From Odiellus spinosus (Eukaryota; Arthropoda; Arachnida; Opiliones; Phalangiidae), in the NCBI GenBank assembly GCA_963920705.1, contig OY987232.1:19933442-19997441 (forward strand): a DNA stretch of 64,000 nucleotides, written 5' to 3'. The notes below the pieces were generated by a model. The model had not been told where the DNA came from. It saw nothing but the letters and a program-made list of their open reading frames with translations, and ran no database searches. This document shows, piece after piece, positions 11,487 through 25,283 of this stretch; position 1 is the first letter of the stretch; each line of letters opens with the position of its first letter. A program made the position numbers and the translations under genes.

Positions 11487-14400
11487 GCGCTTTACAACGT
11501 GAGAAAGATAATCACTCATCATCGGAACACACTCACAAAGCCAGGGACCTATTCTACCCCGAAACACTAATGGAAGGCGATCTCATCCTACAGGTAATTC
11601 CCCAAAAACACATTTTTACTTAAGTATCCCTGGTCTTTTAATCTTATTATTACGCAATAGAGTGTCAATTGAAATTATTAGCGTCGTAAGAATATTATAG
11701 GCTTATTATGGCCCCCAAAAAGGTACTCCCTCGGAGGTTAAGGATTAGATGAATGAAGTGGCTTCGAAAGGCTATTATGTAAGCTACCCGCTGGTTTATT
11801 TTGACACCTAGCTACCGTAAAAAACCACCCACGGAGTCTAAAAAACGAAACCCCCCTTTAATAATATCAAAGAAAAACATGAACATTTATCAAGTCTACT
11901 TTTGACTTCTATTTAAAGTGAAACTGTTACAGAGTTGCAAAATAGAACAAAATTTACAATAATAATATTTTATAATCGACCATTAACATTCGTGGATAAG
12001 AAAATTCACCTTTCATTATAAATTAAATTTAATAAAACTAATTGAGTTTAAATTTTATTATTAATATTATTTTTAAATAGTTAATTAAATTATATTTTAA
12101 TTTGCAATTTTCTTGGATAAAATAGGATACCCTAGTTAATTGGAATTATAAATAATCTATGTTTTAATCATTTAAATGGACTATAATTAGATTAATTTAA
12201 TTAATGAACACTAGTCGAAACGTAAATTAGCTTTAGTTAATGGTCGTAATATTACGTTGAATTTTCTACTAAAAATGGTACCTGTCTAGTTGAATATAGC
12301 TTGAAGCATTTACACGGCCTATCGCTTTTGTCCGAAACCGGCTTCCATGGGACGCGGTGGTGGTCCTACTCAACAATGGACCCACTTCACTTCTATAAAC
12401 GATTACTCTTAAAAGGTGTCAGAAATTATTATCCTTAAGGGGTCATACGTTAAAAGAACAAAATTCAAGGGAGGCTGTAAAAGAATTTTACAATTTTCGA
12501 AATTAAATTTAAAATAAAAATTCCCCGCAAACTACGTCATCATTATTGTCACGTGATTTAGCTATTAATAGAGCCACAAATTAATTCTCCCGCGTTCTGA
12601 CACCACTATAGTAGTGATAAGGTTCGATTTCGCGCGGTCGTTCTTGTAAAAGTACTTACTTAATCCAGATCAATCAAAAAACCTTTCGTATGGAAATTAT
12701 TAGTTAGAAATAAAGTTATTTGGGGTTGAATTAATTTAATTTAATTCAAATTAATTTAAGCTCTCCATCAAGGCTATCTAAAGATTATTTTTTAGTAGTG
12801 TGGGAACATGCCTGAAGATATGATTTAAAATTCACTCTTAATTTGCAATACATTCAAAGGCGGGGTATATATATTTATATGTTAAAATCAAACCTTAGTA
12901 ATCATCCTGTCTATATAAGATTGTGATGAATAAACCAGGTGGGTTAAAGTTAGGCAATATTATTGGCGCTTACAAAATTGGGCCTCCCTAACTATTCCAC
13001 CCCCTGCTCCCAAGCATACTATACCTAAATGATTTATTATCCGCACTTAAGGAAGGTATTTTTCTTTACGTAATCCCATAACCAATTCCATGAAAAAACT
13101 TTACTTCGCTTCTATGGGTTGCTATAGTTTTGGATTAAAGTCCGCATGAAATAGAAACACGAAAAATATGTGTCAAAAAAAATCGGGAAAATTCTGGGAT
13201 ATGTTTTAGAACACGGTGATTCTGAAAATAATTTCGAAATTCTTCCATTTGGTCTTTACATACATGCAGGCAGGTACGTACTTGAAAATGTAATTCAGTA
13301 GGCACATAAAATATAGTGTTATATACGACATTGAATAGCGCTTATATCCCTCTTGAGTTTTCCTGCCATGTCTATTTCAAAGGTAACTTTCTTGGTAGAC
13401 TTTCGGGGGATCACCTATTAAGTTTGCTTTACGAAATATTTTATTTTGAATACTCACGCGATTTATATTTTTTATTTGCACGAACTATTTTCATTTATAC
13501 GAAGTTTAACATCAGGTATTATTCCGCGACTAGTTTAACTTCAATCTCATATTTTTATTAATGATTTAAACTTTTATTTGTTTTTTAGGAGTTTAGCTTT
13601 AGCCTGATTTCAAATTAAGGGGACGGGGGAGGGCAAGAATTTGACCTTTTAACAACTAAATACAGATATGGTTTTGTTTAATATTAAGATTATTAACCCT
13701 CTCCTGTAATTAAGTCTTAATTAAGTATTTTAAATAAGTTTGAAACAGATTTTAAAAAAAAATTCAAAATATTTTCGGTCATTTTAATTTTCTAACTAAT
13801 ATCGTTAGTGTAATATCACCTTTATTTTAATTTATTCATAACCTAACCTAACTTTATCACGCTATTTGATGTCGTCTTTAAATTCTTAATGTTTAAACAG
13901 TCAAATATTTATACACACGACGTTTAAAATATAATTAAAAAAAAATGAATAAATTAATTTTTGAACAATTTTTTTGTTGTTACAGGCGTTGAATGGTTTC
14001 CTATTAATATTAACGTGTGAAGGAGAGGTCTTCTACGCGTCGCATACCGTCGAGACGTATCTTGGATTTCATCAGGTAAATAAATATAAACTATACCTTA
14101 TTTTATGATATTATGCCCTTGGAAATTATAATTTTCTAATGCGTACACCTGCCTACCCCTTTGACCCCTGTTCTTTGAAAATAAGCTATAAATTTAACCT
14201 TTAACCTTACGATCTCAATTTACTATAATAAAAGCTTATTACACGCTTATTTACATTTCAAGCCAGTTTAGTTAAAAAACTTAAAAAACGCCCAAGTTAT
14301 TATCGTTAAAGTGTGGAACCGAAAAATATATGGAAAAAGAAACCGCTTTAATTTGTTAAATTGTCTGTTACTTAAATGAATTATTTTGAAGGAAGAGACA

Positions 14401-17400
14401 CCCTCGATAAGACCAAAAGTATATAACTTCATTCTCTATAAAAGTAAACAACTCCCCGTATTTAATTCTATCAGAAAAGTTAAAAATAGATAAAAAAGTC
14501 ATCACCCCTGTGTCTCGTGTGATTTGGACTCTTCCGCTCGATATTTTGAGTCTGGAAGAGAGAGAGAGAGGGATGGAATTAGGCGGGCGTTGTTTACTTT
14601 TATGGAGTAAATAGACTTATGATAATATTAATGAATTAATTATTAAGTGGGTTCTATTTCCAAAAGTAAATATTATTTCTTTATTTTATTTTTACAGTCG
14701 GATATTTGCCACCAGAGCGTTTATGAGTTGGTACATTCGGAAGACCGTGAAGAATTACAACGCCATCTAATGTGGAATTCACATTTACCCACCGATAGAT
14801 CAGGAATCAGTCTTCAAGAAGGTCTTTTACCTGGTAAGTGAAAAAACAAATTATTAAAAATTATCCGACGTTGATTTAAAATCTATGAGCTAGATTAGAT
14901 TCCTTAGGCCTATTCGGTAACTGTTAATTACCATGGTAATGATAATTTAAAGTTTGCTCTGGTAATTAAATGATCAAAATGGTAATTTTATAATTTAAAG
15001 TTTGTTGAATTAAAATTTAACAAATTACTTAGAGGTTAAAAGTTATCGCGTTTAAAATCATAGAAATTCAAATAGAATTACCCCGTAATTTACCATAATT
15101 ACTATAATTTGTCTAACTTATATTATAAATAAAATATTTACTTCTGATAAAAAATTCAAACCCAGATTTGAAAAATGGAAAAATTCACGTGATAAGAAAA
15201 CAATTTGAAAAATTGAAAATTGAAGAATTTTTTTGGTTTTTATTATCTTCCCGTTTACGATAAGAGGGCGTTACTAGTCATGTACCATGGATTAATATCT
15301 CTTGACACTGCTATTAAACGTGGGGATACATAGCCTCCTTTATGTCCTTCATGGACAAGTAGAACAGGTATAATTTTTTTCCCCATTCTGAGTTTATCTA
15401 GGGAATCGGCATCACCCTGCTTTTGACGTAATTATTTTAAATAGGGAAATATTACTGTGTGTCGACTCGATAGATGGGTGTTTAAAATTGAATCTGAACA
15501 GGACATGTCGTCAATTTTAACCTGTCATTCAGATTAACAGACAGATAACAGACTTAAGCGACCATATCAGCTCCTACCATATTGGAAAAAAATGGATAAA
15601 TATTTAATATTTTTTTCAAGGGATAATGAAGACGAATTAAATGTTAATTGTAATATTAATTAGATTTCTAGTAAATCTTCCCAATTATAATCGCCGCCTT
15701 TATACCATAGTATCAACTCGTCATGAAATAAGGTTTTTATCTTTAAATTTAAATTAATAAAATGTCACTACTAAATTCGTTTAATTTACGCTAGAAAGTT
15801 ATCTTTCAAAATGTATTTTCGCGATATCTTTGGACATTTCGTGTATGGGGTCCATTTATTTTGGAAATTCTCACACTTTTGCCTCGTTTTTTATCAATGG
15901 GCGTCGTATTATAAGCCGAAGAACTGGATATTAGCGTTATCTGTTACACGCATAATGACACCCATCCAATGGTCGTGATATCGTGATCGTGCGAGTCAAG
16001 CGTCAATGCCACTTATCACCTTATAGACAGTTCATTTTCGTAAGATTTTAACGCAACCAGAGACCTAATATTATGTAATTCGCGTGACAACTTTGCGCTT
16101 TTATCTAAATTGATTGTCAATTCAATTTTTCAAATATAAATTTTATTTCATCATTAAACAAAATTTTCTATCAAGAAAATTTGAAGTAAAATTATGATTA
16201 AGAAGGAATTAATTTAATTTGATTACTTATTATTAATTATTACCATTTTTTAATTACCAATTACTATTACTTATCAATTAATTTAATTTATTAATTATTA
16301 TTACTTAAAAAATCCTTTTTCAAATTCCAATTTAAGTAACTCTTTTTAAAGATTCAGATATCTTTTTGCTGTAATATTTAAGGGTTGGCCCCCTAGCTAA
16401 CTTTTTCTAGACCTTACGGCGCCCAAGAATATACTTTCGTGGCCTATAATAATAGTCCTAACTGTATACCCTACTGTAGTTGCAGTTACAGTTTGCAGCG
16501 ATTAGGAATACGGAGCACCCAACTATCTCTAATAAATAAAACCATCTCGTTTCAGATCACTTATAGCAATTTTCTAACACAAATATAACCACCACTTTGG
16601 TAACTCCATTCAATATGGTGTTACAAAGAAAAATAATAAAATACGCGTAGATAAAGGCGCGTTTTAAAAGTAACTAGCCAAGGCTTAAGTAATTTAGTTT
16701 TAAAGCGAGACACAGGGTTAAATAAATACCATTCAAACCTCTAGACTAGAGATGTTAAAAGATGCCCTATAGAGATATATCTCTTGGGGGGGGGGGGGGA
16801 GGATGTGGCTACTAGAGACGTGTGGCACCATCTTATGACGTCAGTTATTCACCATCTACCAAAATATGGTAGTAATCGACCACTAATTCGTGTTTTTCAA
16901 TGCTTAAAATTCGGGCCTTTTTTAAATACGCGCGAAACACGTCATGGTTGATAAAATTAGATTAATTCGCGTATATTGTCGATGACCTTGACCCCCAATC
17001 TCGAGGAGGTACTCTTCAAAGTCCCAGACAACTCATAGATGTCGCTACTGGTTTATCTCTGGTGTCAATTTCATAAGGAATCTTAAATTCAATTTAAGGG
17101 ATGAACCTAAAACATGGCTAGCTATTTGAACCCCCGAAATAAGGAGGCAATCCAATGATTTGTATTGAGGGGGGGGGGGGTGAAATCAGGTAGCCATAAA
17201 CCCCCCCAACTATTAGTTATATTCTATTGTCGTAGACGAAAAAAAAAGGTTACTTTGAAATATGTCCATGTTCGCAAATTGAATGAAGATAATCCCAAAA
17301 GCTTAAGGTATACCTTGACCAGACGCGAATAAAAACTCTATTCGTTTTGAGCGGTTGTCGCTAGGGGGCGTGATGGCGAGAAAAAGTATTAGTCTATTGT

Positions 17401-20400
17401 GTTTCCTTGTACGATAAATTTCTAGCCAGGACGTTTTCATTTATAATGACGTAGGTTTCTTTGTATTTTTTGGATGTAAGAGTATATAGTAGACTTGGTA
17501 GCACAATGATTTTGGGTGTGGTTACACCCTGACAACTTTTTCAATATTTACCTTATAGAGATGCTGGGAACACTCGATTTTTACGACGTATTTCTATACT
17601 AATTGTTTTACAGCGCAATTATTTCATTACGAAACATAAAATTAAATATTTTATGTCATGAATTACCCGTGGAATAACACCTTAACCTTATTCTGAATAT
17701 ATATATTAATTTTTATCCTATATTTTCCTATCATTTCGCTAATTTTTATCCTATATTTTCCTATCATTTCGCTAATTTTTATCCTATTTTTTCCTATAAA
17801 TTAGCTTGATTTTTATCCTATATTTTCCCATAACTTTGCTTAATTTTTTCCTATAAATTAGCTTGATTTTTATCCTATATATTTCCCATAATTTTGCTTA
17901 ATTTTATCCTATATTTTCCTATAATTTAGCTTAATTTTATCCCATACTTTCTAAAATTTCATTAATATTTATTGTAAATTTTCCTATAATTTCGTTAATA
18001 TTTATCCTATATTTTCCTATAATTTCTCTGTTTATCCTATATTCTCCAATAATTTCGCTTAATTTTATTTACCCTATATTATCCTATAATTTCCATTAAT
18101 TTCGTTTAATTTTATCATATATTTTCCTATAATTCCTCCAATTGTATCCTATATATTCCTATAATTTGAAAACTTACTCCTATATATTTTCCATTAATTC
18201 ATTCCTAAATCTCCTATTTTTTCCTATATTGCTCCCATATTTTCGAAGCACCAAAGTTGAATTACCGTTCGATTGTAATATCGATTTATTTTATCCGTAT
18301 TTGTAGTTACAATATTTATTCACCGAAAATAGCGAACCCTATATATAGCAATATATATATAACCATATTTAGACCAATGGGGTAGGGAGTAATATCTCGT
18401 AATCCCTCGCTAGATGAGATATCCTAGACAGAAAATCCTGGCTGACATAATTAAAACACGCGAAGCCAATCTAGTATTAACCCTAATCCAACCAGCTAGG
18501 ACTTATTTTAACAAAAAATAAACCCTTTCTGACTGAACGAAGACGGGTTATAAAGTGCTAGTAAAACCTATTTATTTTACTAACACAACCTGACATTTAA
18601 GCTACGTTCACACTTGATTCTTTCAAACCGTTTCGAATGTTCAAATCGACTCTTCGAGATCTTAGTTGGATGTTTTGATGAAAGATCTACACGGGTGACC
18701 CCAAAATATTATAATTTGACCTTTCCAAAATGGTTCAAAACGGTTTCAAAGTCTCTAGTGTGAACGCGGCTTAAGTCATCCGCAAATAACGAGACGAGTG
18801 AGACACTGTACATTTACCTGGACCAATATTGATAGTATTTAGCTACGTTTTATGGAACAAAGTCATTAAAAAATTCACCGATAGATGGCGAGAGTAAGCT
18901 GTTTCTTTAAAAAGTTACGGACGAACGTAGGGAAATTTTTAAATTATATTTTTACGATGCTTCCCCTTTAAAATCTCTGGTATAATTTTTATTTTGTATC
19001 ACTATGTGTAAATGTCGACTTTATCGTCTAATTTACACCTCATTCGTTTATTAGACCAGATTTTGAATTCATATTACAAATACTACAAGGTATGAGATGT
19101 CAACCGCAATTATAATTTAGTTTTATTTAATATTACAAGGTAATGTTGGTTTTGGCTCCAATGTAAACTAAGGATGATTCTGAGTCGTATGATAATAACC
19201 AGGGTGTCTTTTCCAATTAATCTTCTTTGGTCCGATGAGTTTTCATCATGGGCAAGCGATACGTAGATAAGTTAACGCCCTAAATATGGATTTCAACTCG
19301 CCCCCCTTACTAGCCCATCCGCGATAAACATATACACCTTTATTTACTATTTAAAGTTATATTTTGTTGGGTTGCAAATAAAATAAGTTAGATTATTTTT
19401 TCCGGTTTCTTGAAGAAGACGTTAAATTAATTACTACGTAAGCAAGGCTTATTAAATCTAAAAATGGTGTATGGATTAATTTTGATTATTTCATCTTGCA
19501 TGTGGTCTTGAAATTTCCTGATTATCTTTGTTCAATTTCTCATAATTTAATTGGTGAGCTTGGCTGGCTCAGAGAGATTAATTTCTGTCTACTATAACAG
19601 AGTTGCCATAGGTCAGGGAAAGGTCAGGGAATTTGAAAATGAACCAAAAAAATCAGGGAACTTTAAGATATTTTAAAAAGTCAGGGAATTTAAAGACCTA
19701 TCGAGAAGCCATCAGGAAATTGCGATCATAATCCGCGGATTGGATTCTCAGGTGACGGCGTGTCAGTTGTATAGATTAGAACAAAGATACGCAGGCTGCA
19801 GTTTGGCCAACGCGATTATATAAAACAATAAAAGCTTAATAATTGTGTAGTATTAGCCGAAAAGGTCAGGGAAAATCTCTGGAAAAGGTCAGGGAAAATC
19901 TCTGGAAAAGGTCAGGGAAAAACCTGCAAAAGTCAAGGAATTTCAATCTGAAAAAAACTGTGCCAACCCTGTTAAGTAAATGAAGAGTCCATCCCAATCA
20001 GAGAGTACAATTCATTCCCAGATATAGTAACCATTAAATTATTTATAAGATACTTTATGTACCTAATGAATATTCAGATTGCTTCATTTGCAACCCTACC
20101 ATATTAAGTTCGTATTTTTTTTTATTTCGATCTAGCTGGCATAAGGTTTATCATTTTTTTTTTAATTAGATAATTTTGTCTGACGTCAGGTAATTGTCCA
20201 GAGCAGGTGATGAATTTTTTTCTTCACCTCCTGCCTCTCCCGAATAGAATATTTATCTAATTATGGTACAACTCTTTAGCCCACCCCCAAATATTGTATC
20301 AAAAATTGAACAATTGTCGAGCAAAAATGGTGTAAGTCAAATTTAAGTAATTTGTTAATTACTTAAATTAAAATACTTTAAGGGGGGAAATTAAAGATAT

Positions 20401-23400
20401 TGATTGATGGAATAAATTCTAGATTTTATTTATGAAAAAAAATTTAAATTAATTAACATCAAATTGTGATTAAAATTAAATATGTAATTATTTTTATAGA
20501 AAATTCGAGTATATTGGAACGAAATTTTACCGTCCGATTTCGATGTTTACTCGACAACACATCCGGGTTCCTGGTAAGTTAATTATTATTTAAATTAGTT
20601 TCGTAATTATAAATTTATACAATTTTATTTTAATTAAAATTAGAGATTAGATATTAGGGGTAGAATTAAAGTACTTCAGGGTCAAAATCATAAAACGGAA
20701 GAGCCACCAATGGCTTTATTCGCCGTTTGCACGCCATTTGGACCTCCATCTTTATTAGAAATGCCACAAAAAGATTCCATGTTCAAAAGCAAACATAAAT
20801 TAGATTTAACACTCGTCTCTATGGATCAACGGTAAAAAAACCTAACTAACCTTTAATTGTGATTATATTTAAATTCGACAAACAAATTTAAATTTAAATG
20901 TGGTGTTTTAGTGGGAAACATTTGTTAGGATATACTGATTCGGAAATGACTAATCGTGGGGGTTATGACCTGGTCCATTTTGACGACCTTGCTTACGTTG
21001 CCAGTGCTCATCAAGAGCGTATGTATGCTTTCACAGCTAAATATCATTTTAAAACATCCAAACACTTTGAGTCTACTTCATACAATTTATATAATTATAC
21101 TTTTAAAATCGACTTTTCGTATGAACTAGACTTAACAAGAGTTAGAACACTGCGCTATAGAAATATGTCTGTTTTGGGAGAAAATTGACATTTAGAGACG
21201 CGTGGTGATGTCCAAGTCAGGGGAAAAAGACATATCTCTATAAAGTGCTAAGATCTCTGTTGAACGATGTAGAAATCTGTAATATTGTTAACAGTTTTGA
21301 AGACCGGAGCATCTGGTCTAATCGCGTATCGCCTCGTAACGAAAGACATCAAATGGCAATGGTTGCAAACGAGCGCCCGTTTGGTCTACAAGAACAGCAA
21401 ACCTGATTTCATATTATGTACTCATAGACCATTAATGTAAGTACCATCGTTTCGTTATACCCTTCATCAAACCCATTGTTTAGCAATCCCGCGTTAGGCC
21501 TAATATAATTACGGATATGACGTTAAATTCGGGATACGTCGCGAAGTCACTTGTCTGAAGTTGTCTCTATGGGTGTTGGTACCTTTTTTTCTAATTACAG
21601 TGAGGAGGAAGGCCGCGATTTGCTAGGCAAAAGAACAATGGATTTCAAAGTGACTTATCTCGATGGTGGTCTTGGGGCAGTGACTGATCGTAGTGGCATC
21701 GCTAAGTGGTAATACCACTCTATTTTAACCAAAACCATTCCCCCCAAACCACCACACAATCTTATACGCAAAAAAACATATATTTAACCACCGATAGATA
21801 GTGAAGAAACATATCCTTTGGGTAATTGCGAGCGGGAGTTAACTAGTGACCCATTAGTTCTAATTTCAAACTGACCTTACTTACTCGTTAGAATATGAGG
21901 GGAAATATTTATTCTTAAATTCCAGGGAAGAAGAAGGTCGTGACCTTTTGGGTAAACGTACGATGGATTTCAAAGTTACTTATCTTGACGGTGGTCTTGG
22001 TGCCGTAACGGACCGTAGTGGGTTATTATCCGATAGCGACTTCATTATGAGATGTCAACGAAATCGGCGTTATAAGACTCAAATTCGGGATATTTTAACT
22101 TGTCGTAATAAAAGACCGAAGACGAGTAGTGGTCCGGAGGGTAATTACTTAGATGACGCGAGTGCCGCGAGTACTTACAACAGCGTCTACACGTACACGG
22201 CTGAAAACATTAACGGTTTAACGCCATACGCGGCGGCTGCGGCAGCCGTACCTCAAAATATCTTCACCGCCATTGATAACACCAGGTTTTTAAGTCCAGA
22301 TTTTTTACACTACCGACATTTGGCGACTGGGGCTTACTACCCTGATTACGGTCATCATACGGCGCCACAATACGGTGGAAATGGTTTTTTAGACATTACT
22401 AGCGCGGCTGCCAGAACTTGTTTTACGACGTATCCCCCCGAAACTGGTCATCAATTAAAAGATGATAAGATATACTCATGCCAATTAGATACCACCAAGT
22501 TTAACGGAGATACTTCCAGACTTTTACCCCAATTATCTCAGATATCTCAGATATCTCAATTACCACCTCCCCCGCAAATGAAACCTTCGTGTTGCGAAGC
22601 CTACGATCCAGGGGCTTCTTTACGTAGTTGTCTGATGAGCGCTACGAGTACCGGTAATATTCAACCGTTATTACCACCATCTTTAGATCGAGAGAGTAAG
22701 ATTACCGCGGAACAAATTACCAACTGTCGTAATTTAAATTTCGGACATTTTCAAACGGTAACTTCGTCGCCTAATCATCATCATCATCATAATAATAATC
22801 ATAATAGTCCCGATTGCGTTAAGCCTAAATCGAATAATATTTCGCTGAGTCATCATCGCGATAAAGACGATAAAAGTACGATTTTAATGCGCGTGACGTC
22901 ATCGTCGTGTGATAACTCCATCGTCATGTCCAATAATAACTCGACTTATTCGAGTAACGACCCGGTAACTAGGCAAAGCGTTTTAATGTGGGGTAATTCT
23001 ATGTCACGGTCGAATAGCGCGAATTCCATGTCCGGTAATGGTGGTAATTCGAACGCTCAAAAATACGGTTCTTCGACACCAAATTCAGTTTCGCCGTCTT
23101 CGTCGTCGCGTCACGATGGTATGACGACACCTACGGATAAAACGTCGATAGAATTGAGTGGTAATGGTGCCGGTGGTGATAGTTCCGGTGTCGTGACCAG
23201 TTGTAAATGGGGTGGCAGTGGTGGTAACGCCGCTACTACGCCTAAATCTCATTCCCCACAAAGTAGTACTAGTCCAGCCAGTGGTAAGGTAGCCCCGTCA
23301 GTATCATACAACGCTAACTACGCCTCCGAAGCCATTAATGAGGTAAATACTAGTTTTTTTTGTATAACCGGAAAATTTTAACCAGTTTACTGGTTAATAA

Positions 23401-23817
23401 TCGTTAACATCGTAATGTTTGTCAAAAATGAAATGGTGAGGATTGGTTTTGGGTTTATCGATAGGTTTGTAAGCGACGAATTTGCGTATTTATCGCTAGA
23501 TGTAATCGGTGATTGTTTAAATCGATATATTTATAAAATTATCGATATATTTTGTTTTCGATATCGACGTTACGATGTTAATTATCATTAAATATTTTAT
23601 TATTAATGTGCTGGGGCAAAGGCTTGTAGTACCCTAAGCTGCAGTTTTAAATAGATGGTTAGATTGTATTTGGAATGCTTGATTATGAATTAATTAATTG
23701 GATGATGTGAATTTGCTAATTGATGACGTGATGACTAAGCCGTCCCCTGTTCTTTAGGGCTGGCATCCCATAGAGCCGATAACCACCTGGAGGCCGCATT
23801 TGCGTAAGTCACCTTAA
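11487..23817 (+). CDS. Ahr: Aryl hydrocarbon receptor / spineless (bHLH-PAS transcription factor), 5'-partial
   Basis: Exons read by eye, all phase-consistent: 11487-11593, 13986-14075, 14698-14833, 20500-20573, 20644-20831, 20912-21018, 21295-21436, 21926-23342 and a short last exon from 23758. The first four carry PAS-A (motifs [47 protein letters not shown]). The next three carry PAS-B ([63 protein letters not shown]). The big C-terminal exon has [10 protein letters not shown] followed by low-complexity Ser/Asn/His-rich sequence with a His/Asn run near 22780, typical of an activation region. By family, the protein pairs with ARNT/tango and binds GCGTG-core sites in the nucleus. The bHLH exons were not found between 1 and 11486, so the gene starts further left. 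The residue pattern is closest to insect spineless. Introns are long, with GT-AG ends throughout. Confidence 0.95.
12525..12695. repeat. Dispersed repeat, copy 2
   Basis: Same ordered blocks as at 8690-8810, with an insertion of about 45 bases around CTGACACCACTATAGTAGTG. Lies in an AhR intron. Confidence 0.65.
14430..14530. repeat. Dispersed repeat, family E, copy 1
   Basis: TATAAAAGTAAACAACTCCC, CTATCAGAAAAG and AAAAAGTCATCACCCCTGTG occur in the same order at 60175-60275. Lies just upstream of the AhR exon at 14698. Confidence 0.65.
17700..18235. repeat. Degenerate tandem array, about 33-36 bp units
   Basis: About fifteen diverged copies of a unit built from TTTTTATCCTATATTTTCCT and ATAATTTCGCTTA. 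Older-looking than the 7600 array because the units vary in length and sequence. Confidence 0.8.
18595..18778. mobile_element. Small foldback element
   Basis: The ends pair as an inverted repeat of about 35 bases: TTTAAGCTACGTTCACACTT... on the left and AGTGTGAACGCGGCTTAAG on the right, extending inward through CTTTCAAACCGTTT / AAACGGTTTCAAAG. Non-coding. Confidence 0.75.
19598..19975. mobile_element. Non-autonomous element with AGTTGCCA/TGCCAACCCTG ends, copy 1
   Basis: The left end (CAGAGTTGCCATAGGTCAGG) and right end (ACTGTGCCAACCCTG) form short inverted termini. Inside are repeated GTCAGGGAA words and the conserved block ATTGCGATCATAATCCGCGG. The same ordered blocks form the element at 60921-61208. 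No transposase is present. Confidence 0.75.
21601..21708 (+). CDS. Ahr: AhR alternative exon, duplicate of the start of the next exon
   Basis: A 108-base segment begins after the acceptor ...ctaattacag at 21600. From its second codon it repeats the first 32 codons of the exon at 21926 ([20 protein letters not shown] and on to DRSG). Both copies accept the same incoming phase: upstream AT plus T or G gives Ile or Met. By my count 19 of the 32 codons differ between copies and every difference is synonymous, so both have been held at protein level. After DRSG this copy reads IAKW and then TAA at 21710-21712. A good donor, AAGTG|GTAATA, lies at 21708/21709, just before that stop. Read through, it gives a receptor truncated right after PAS-B. 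Spliced to 21926, it adds 36 residues in frame. Confidence 0.8.
23758..23817 (+). CDS. Ahr: AhR last coding exon (alternative ends)
   Basis: An acceptor (tgttctttag) precedes 23758. Spliced from the donor GAG|GTAAAT at 23342 it reads [19 protein letters not shown] and stops at 23815-23817. Spliced from the stronger-looking donor AGTG|GTAAGG at 23283 it reads [15 protein letters not shown] and stops at 23805-23807. Without splicing, the big exon ends at a TAA just after 23378. I cannot tell which is used; the second looks most like a designed C-terminus. Confidence 0.5.
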   Translation, partial: GWHPIEPITTWRPHLRKSP

Positions 23818-24689
23818 AACTTTTTCCCAAATAACAAAATTAAATTAACCCACTAATTAATTATACCTTAATTAGGATTTTTTTGCTTTAATTAACTAAC
23901 GTGCTGGTGGGGGTAGACCTTGCTCCAGCACATTAACATCTCTCTTTCAAACAATTAAAACTCATTTAGCCAATTAAAGTTAGATTTTAATTACAAATTA
24001 ACACTTTGATTGTCCGCTAGATATAGCTGGTTAATTTTGATTTACTATGAAAAGCGTCTGCTTAAACGATCTAGGTGGCTTCTTATTGGTCCATTTTATT
24101 TAAATAATATTTTTTTTCCATCAAAACAGAAATTTGAAATTGAAAAATTATAATTTGTAAATTTAAGCAGACGACGTTTTATGGCCAATTAGGGTGGAAG
24201 GAATCGAGTAGCCCCTCTTTATGAACTAAATAATAGTATTTAAATGGCTATTATTAATCGTGAAATTACAACTTTTCCTATTTTTAATTACTTGACCAAT
24301 TAGCACTCATTGGGTAGAGTGATGACGTCAATTGGCCGATCAGCCATTGGTCTAATCATCAAACAGGAAGGGAATCCTTTGCTCTCTATCTCCGAAGTGA
24401 CTAATACCCTTTTAAATCATCACGAATGAGATCGTGATATGTCGTGACCTCTTGTTACTTCCCGTGACCTTGGTGACCCCTACCTATTAACCAATAATAA
24501 TAACAATTCGAGTTTCTATAAGTGATTTATATAACTCATTGATACATACATACCTATGTACAGAACTCTAATCTCAGTGCAAGATCTCTCTAGATAAATT
24601 TATAATCTTATTAAAATAATTAATGATAATTAAATATAATTAAAGTGTATTTAATAACATCGGATTCGATTAGAACTTAATCTTAGCTT

Positions 24690-24880
24690 CAAAATGACCC
24701 AAGTTACGACGAAATCGGTTCATAAATAAAGAAGTTGTTAATTTTTAAAATCCATCATGACGTCAGAGAATTTTCATAATGACGTAATATAATATATTAA
24801 TATTTTAAAAAATTCGTTTCTCCCTTATTTATTAACCGATTTTTACGTAATTGGTCGCGTTTTAAAGCTCTTTTCGAGTT
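24690..24880. mobile_element. Foldback element, family D, copy 1
   Basis: Arms AATCGGTTCATAAATAAAGAAG and CTTATTTATTAACCGATTT flank a core with ATGACGTCAGAG and AATGACGTAA. The same design recurs at 26555-26740. Confidence 0.7.
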
Positions 24881-25283
24881 CTTTCCGAATCTATTAAAAT
24901 AATCTGAGATTATTAATAAAAACTCTAGTAATTTAATATACTAAGAACTAGTCATTAAAATGATGAATTAAGAAAAAAATATCAAATATTTGAAAGTGTT
25001 TCAAACAACGAATTTCGCGCGAAATCCCACCCAGTTTTACGAATTCTTTATCTTTTAGTACGAACAGTTAGAACCGTATGATCAAAAAACCCCCCAAAAA
25101 AATGATCATGAACTAAGGAATCGTGGTATTAACCGAAATATAAATAATGTATAAAATGTATATAATTATAAAATCATTAAGAAAATTATTATAAATTTAG
25201 CTCTAAGTGTTTAATCGAATCGCGCCAGTAATAATTGAAATTAACATTCATTTATCCGTAAAAATAATTAACAGCCAAATAAT

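Larger units (their letters stand above)
14834..20499 (+). other. Long AhR intron with repeats
   Basis: No exon supported. It holds two G homopolymers (14 G at 16786-16799, 12 G at 17169-17180), the tandem array at 17700, a foldback at 18595-18775 and the TIR element at 19598-19975. It also has CRE-like octamers at 16836 and 20181. Confidence 0.7.

Noticed and set aside
13838..13852. AACCTAACCT as a telomere-type (TTAGG) repeat
   Set aside because: Only two units; chance in A/T-rich sequence.
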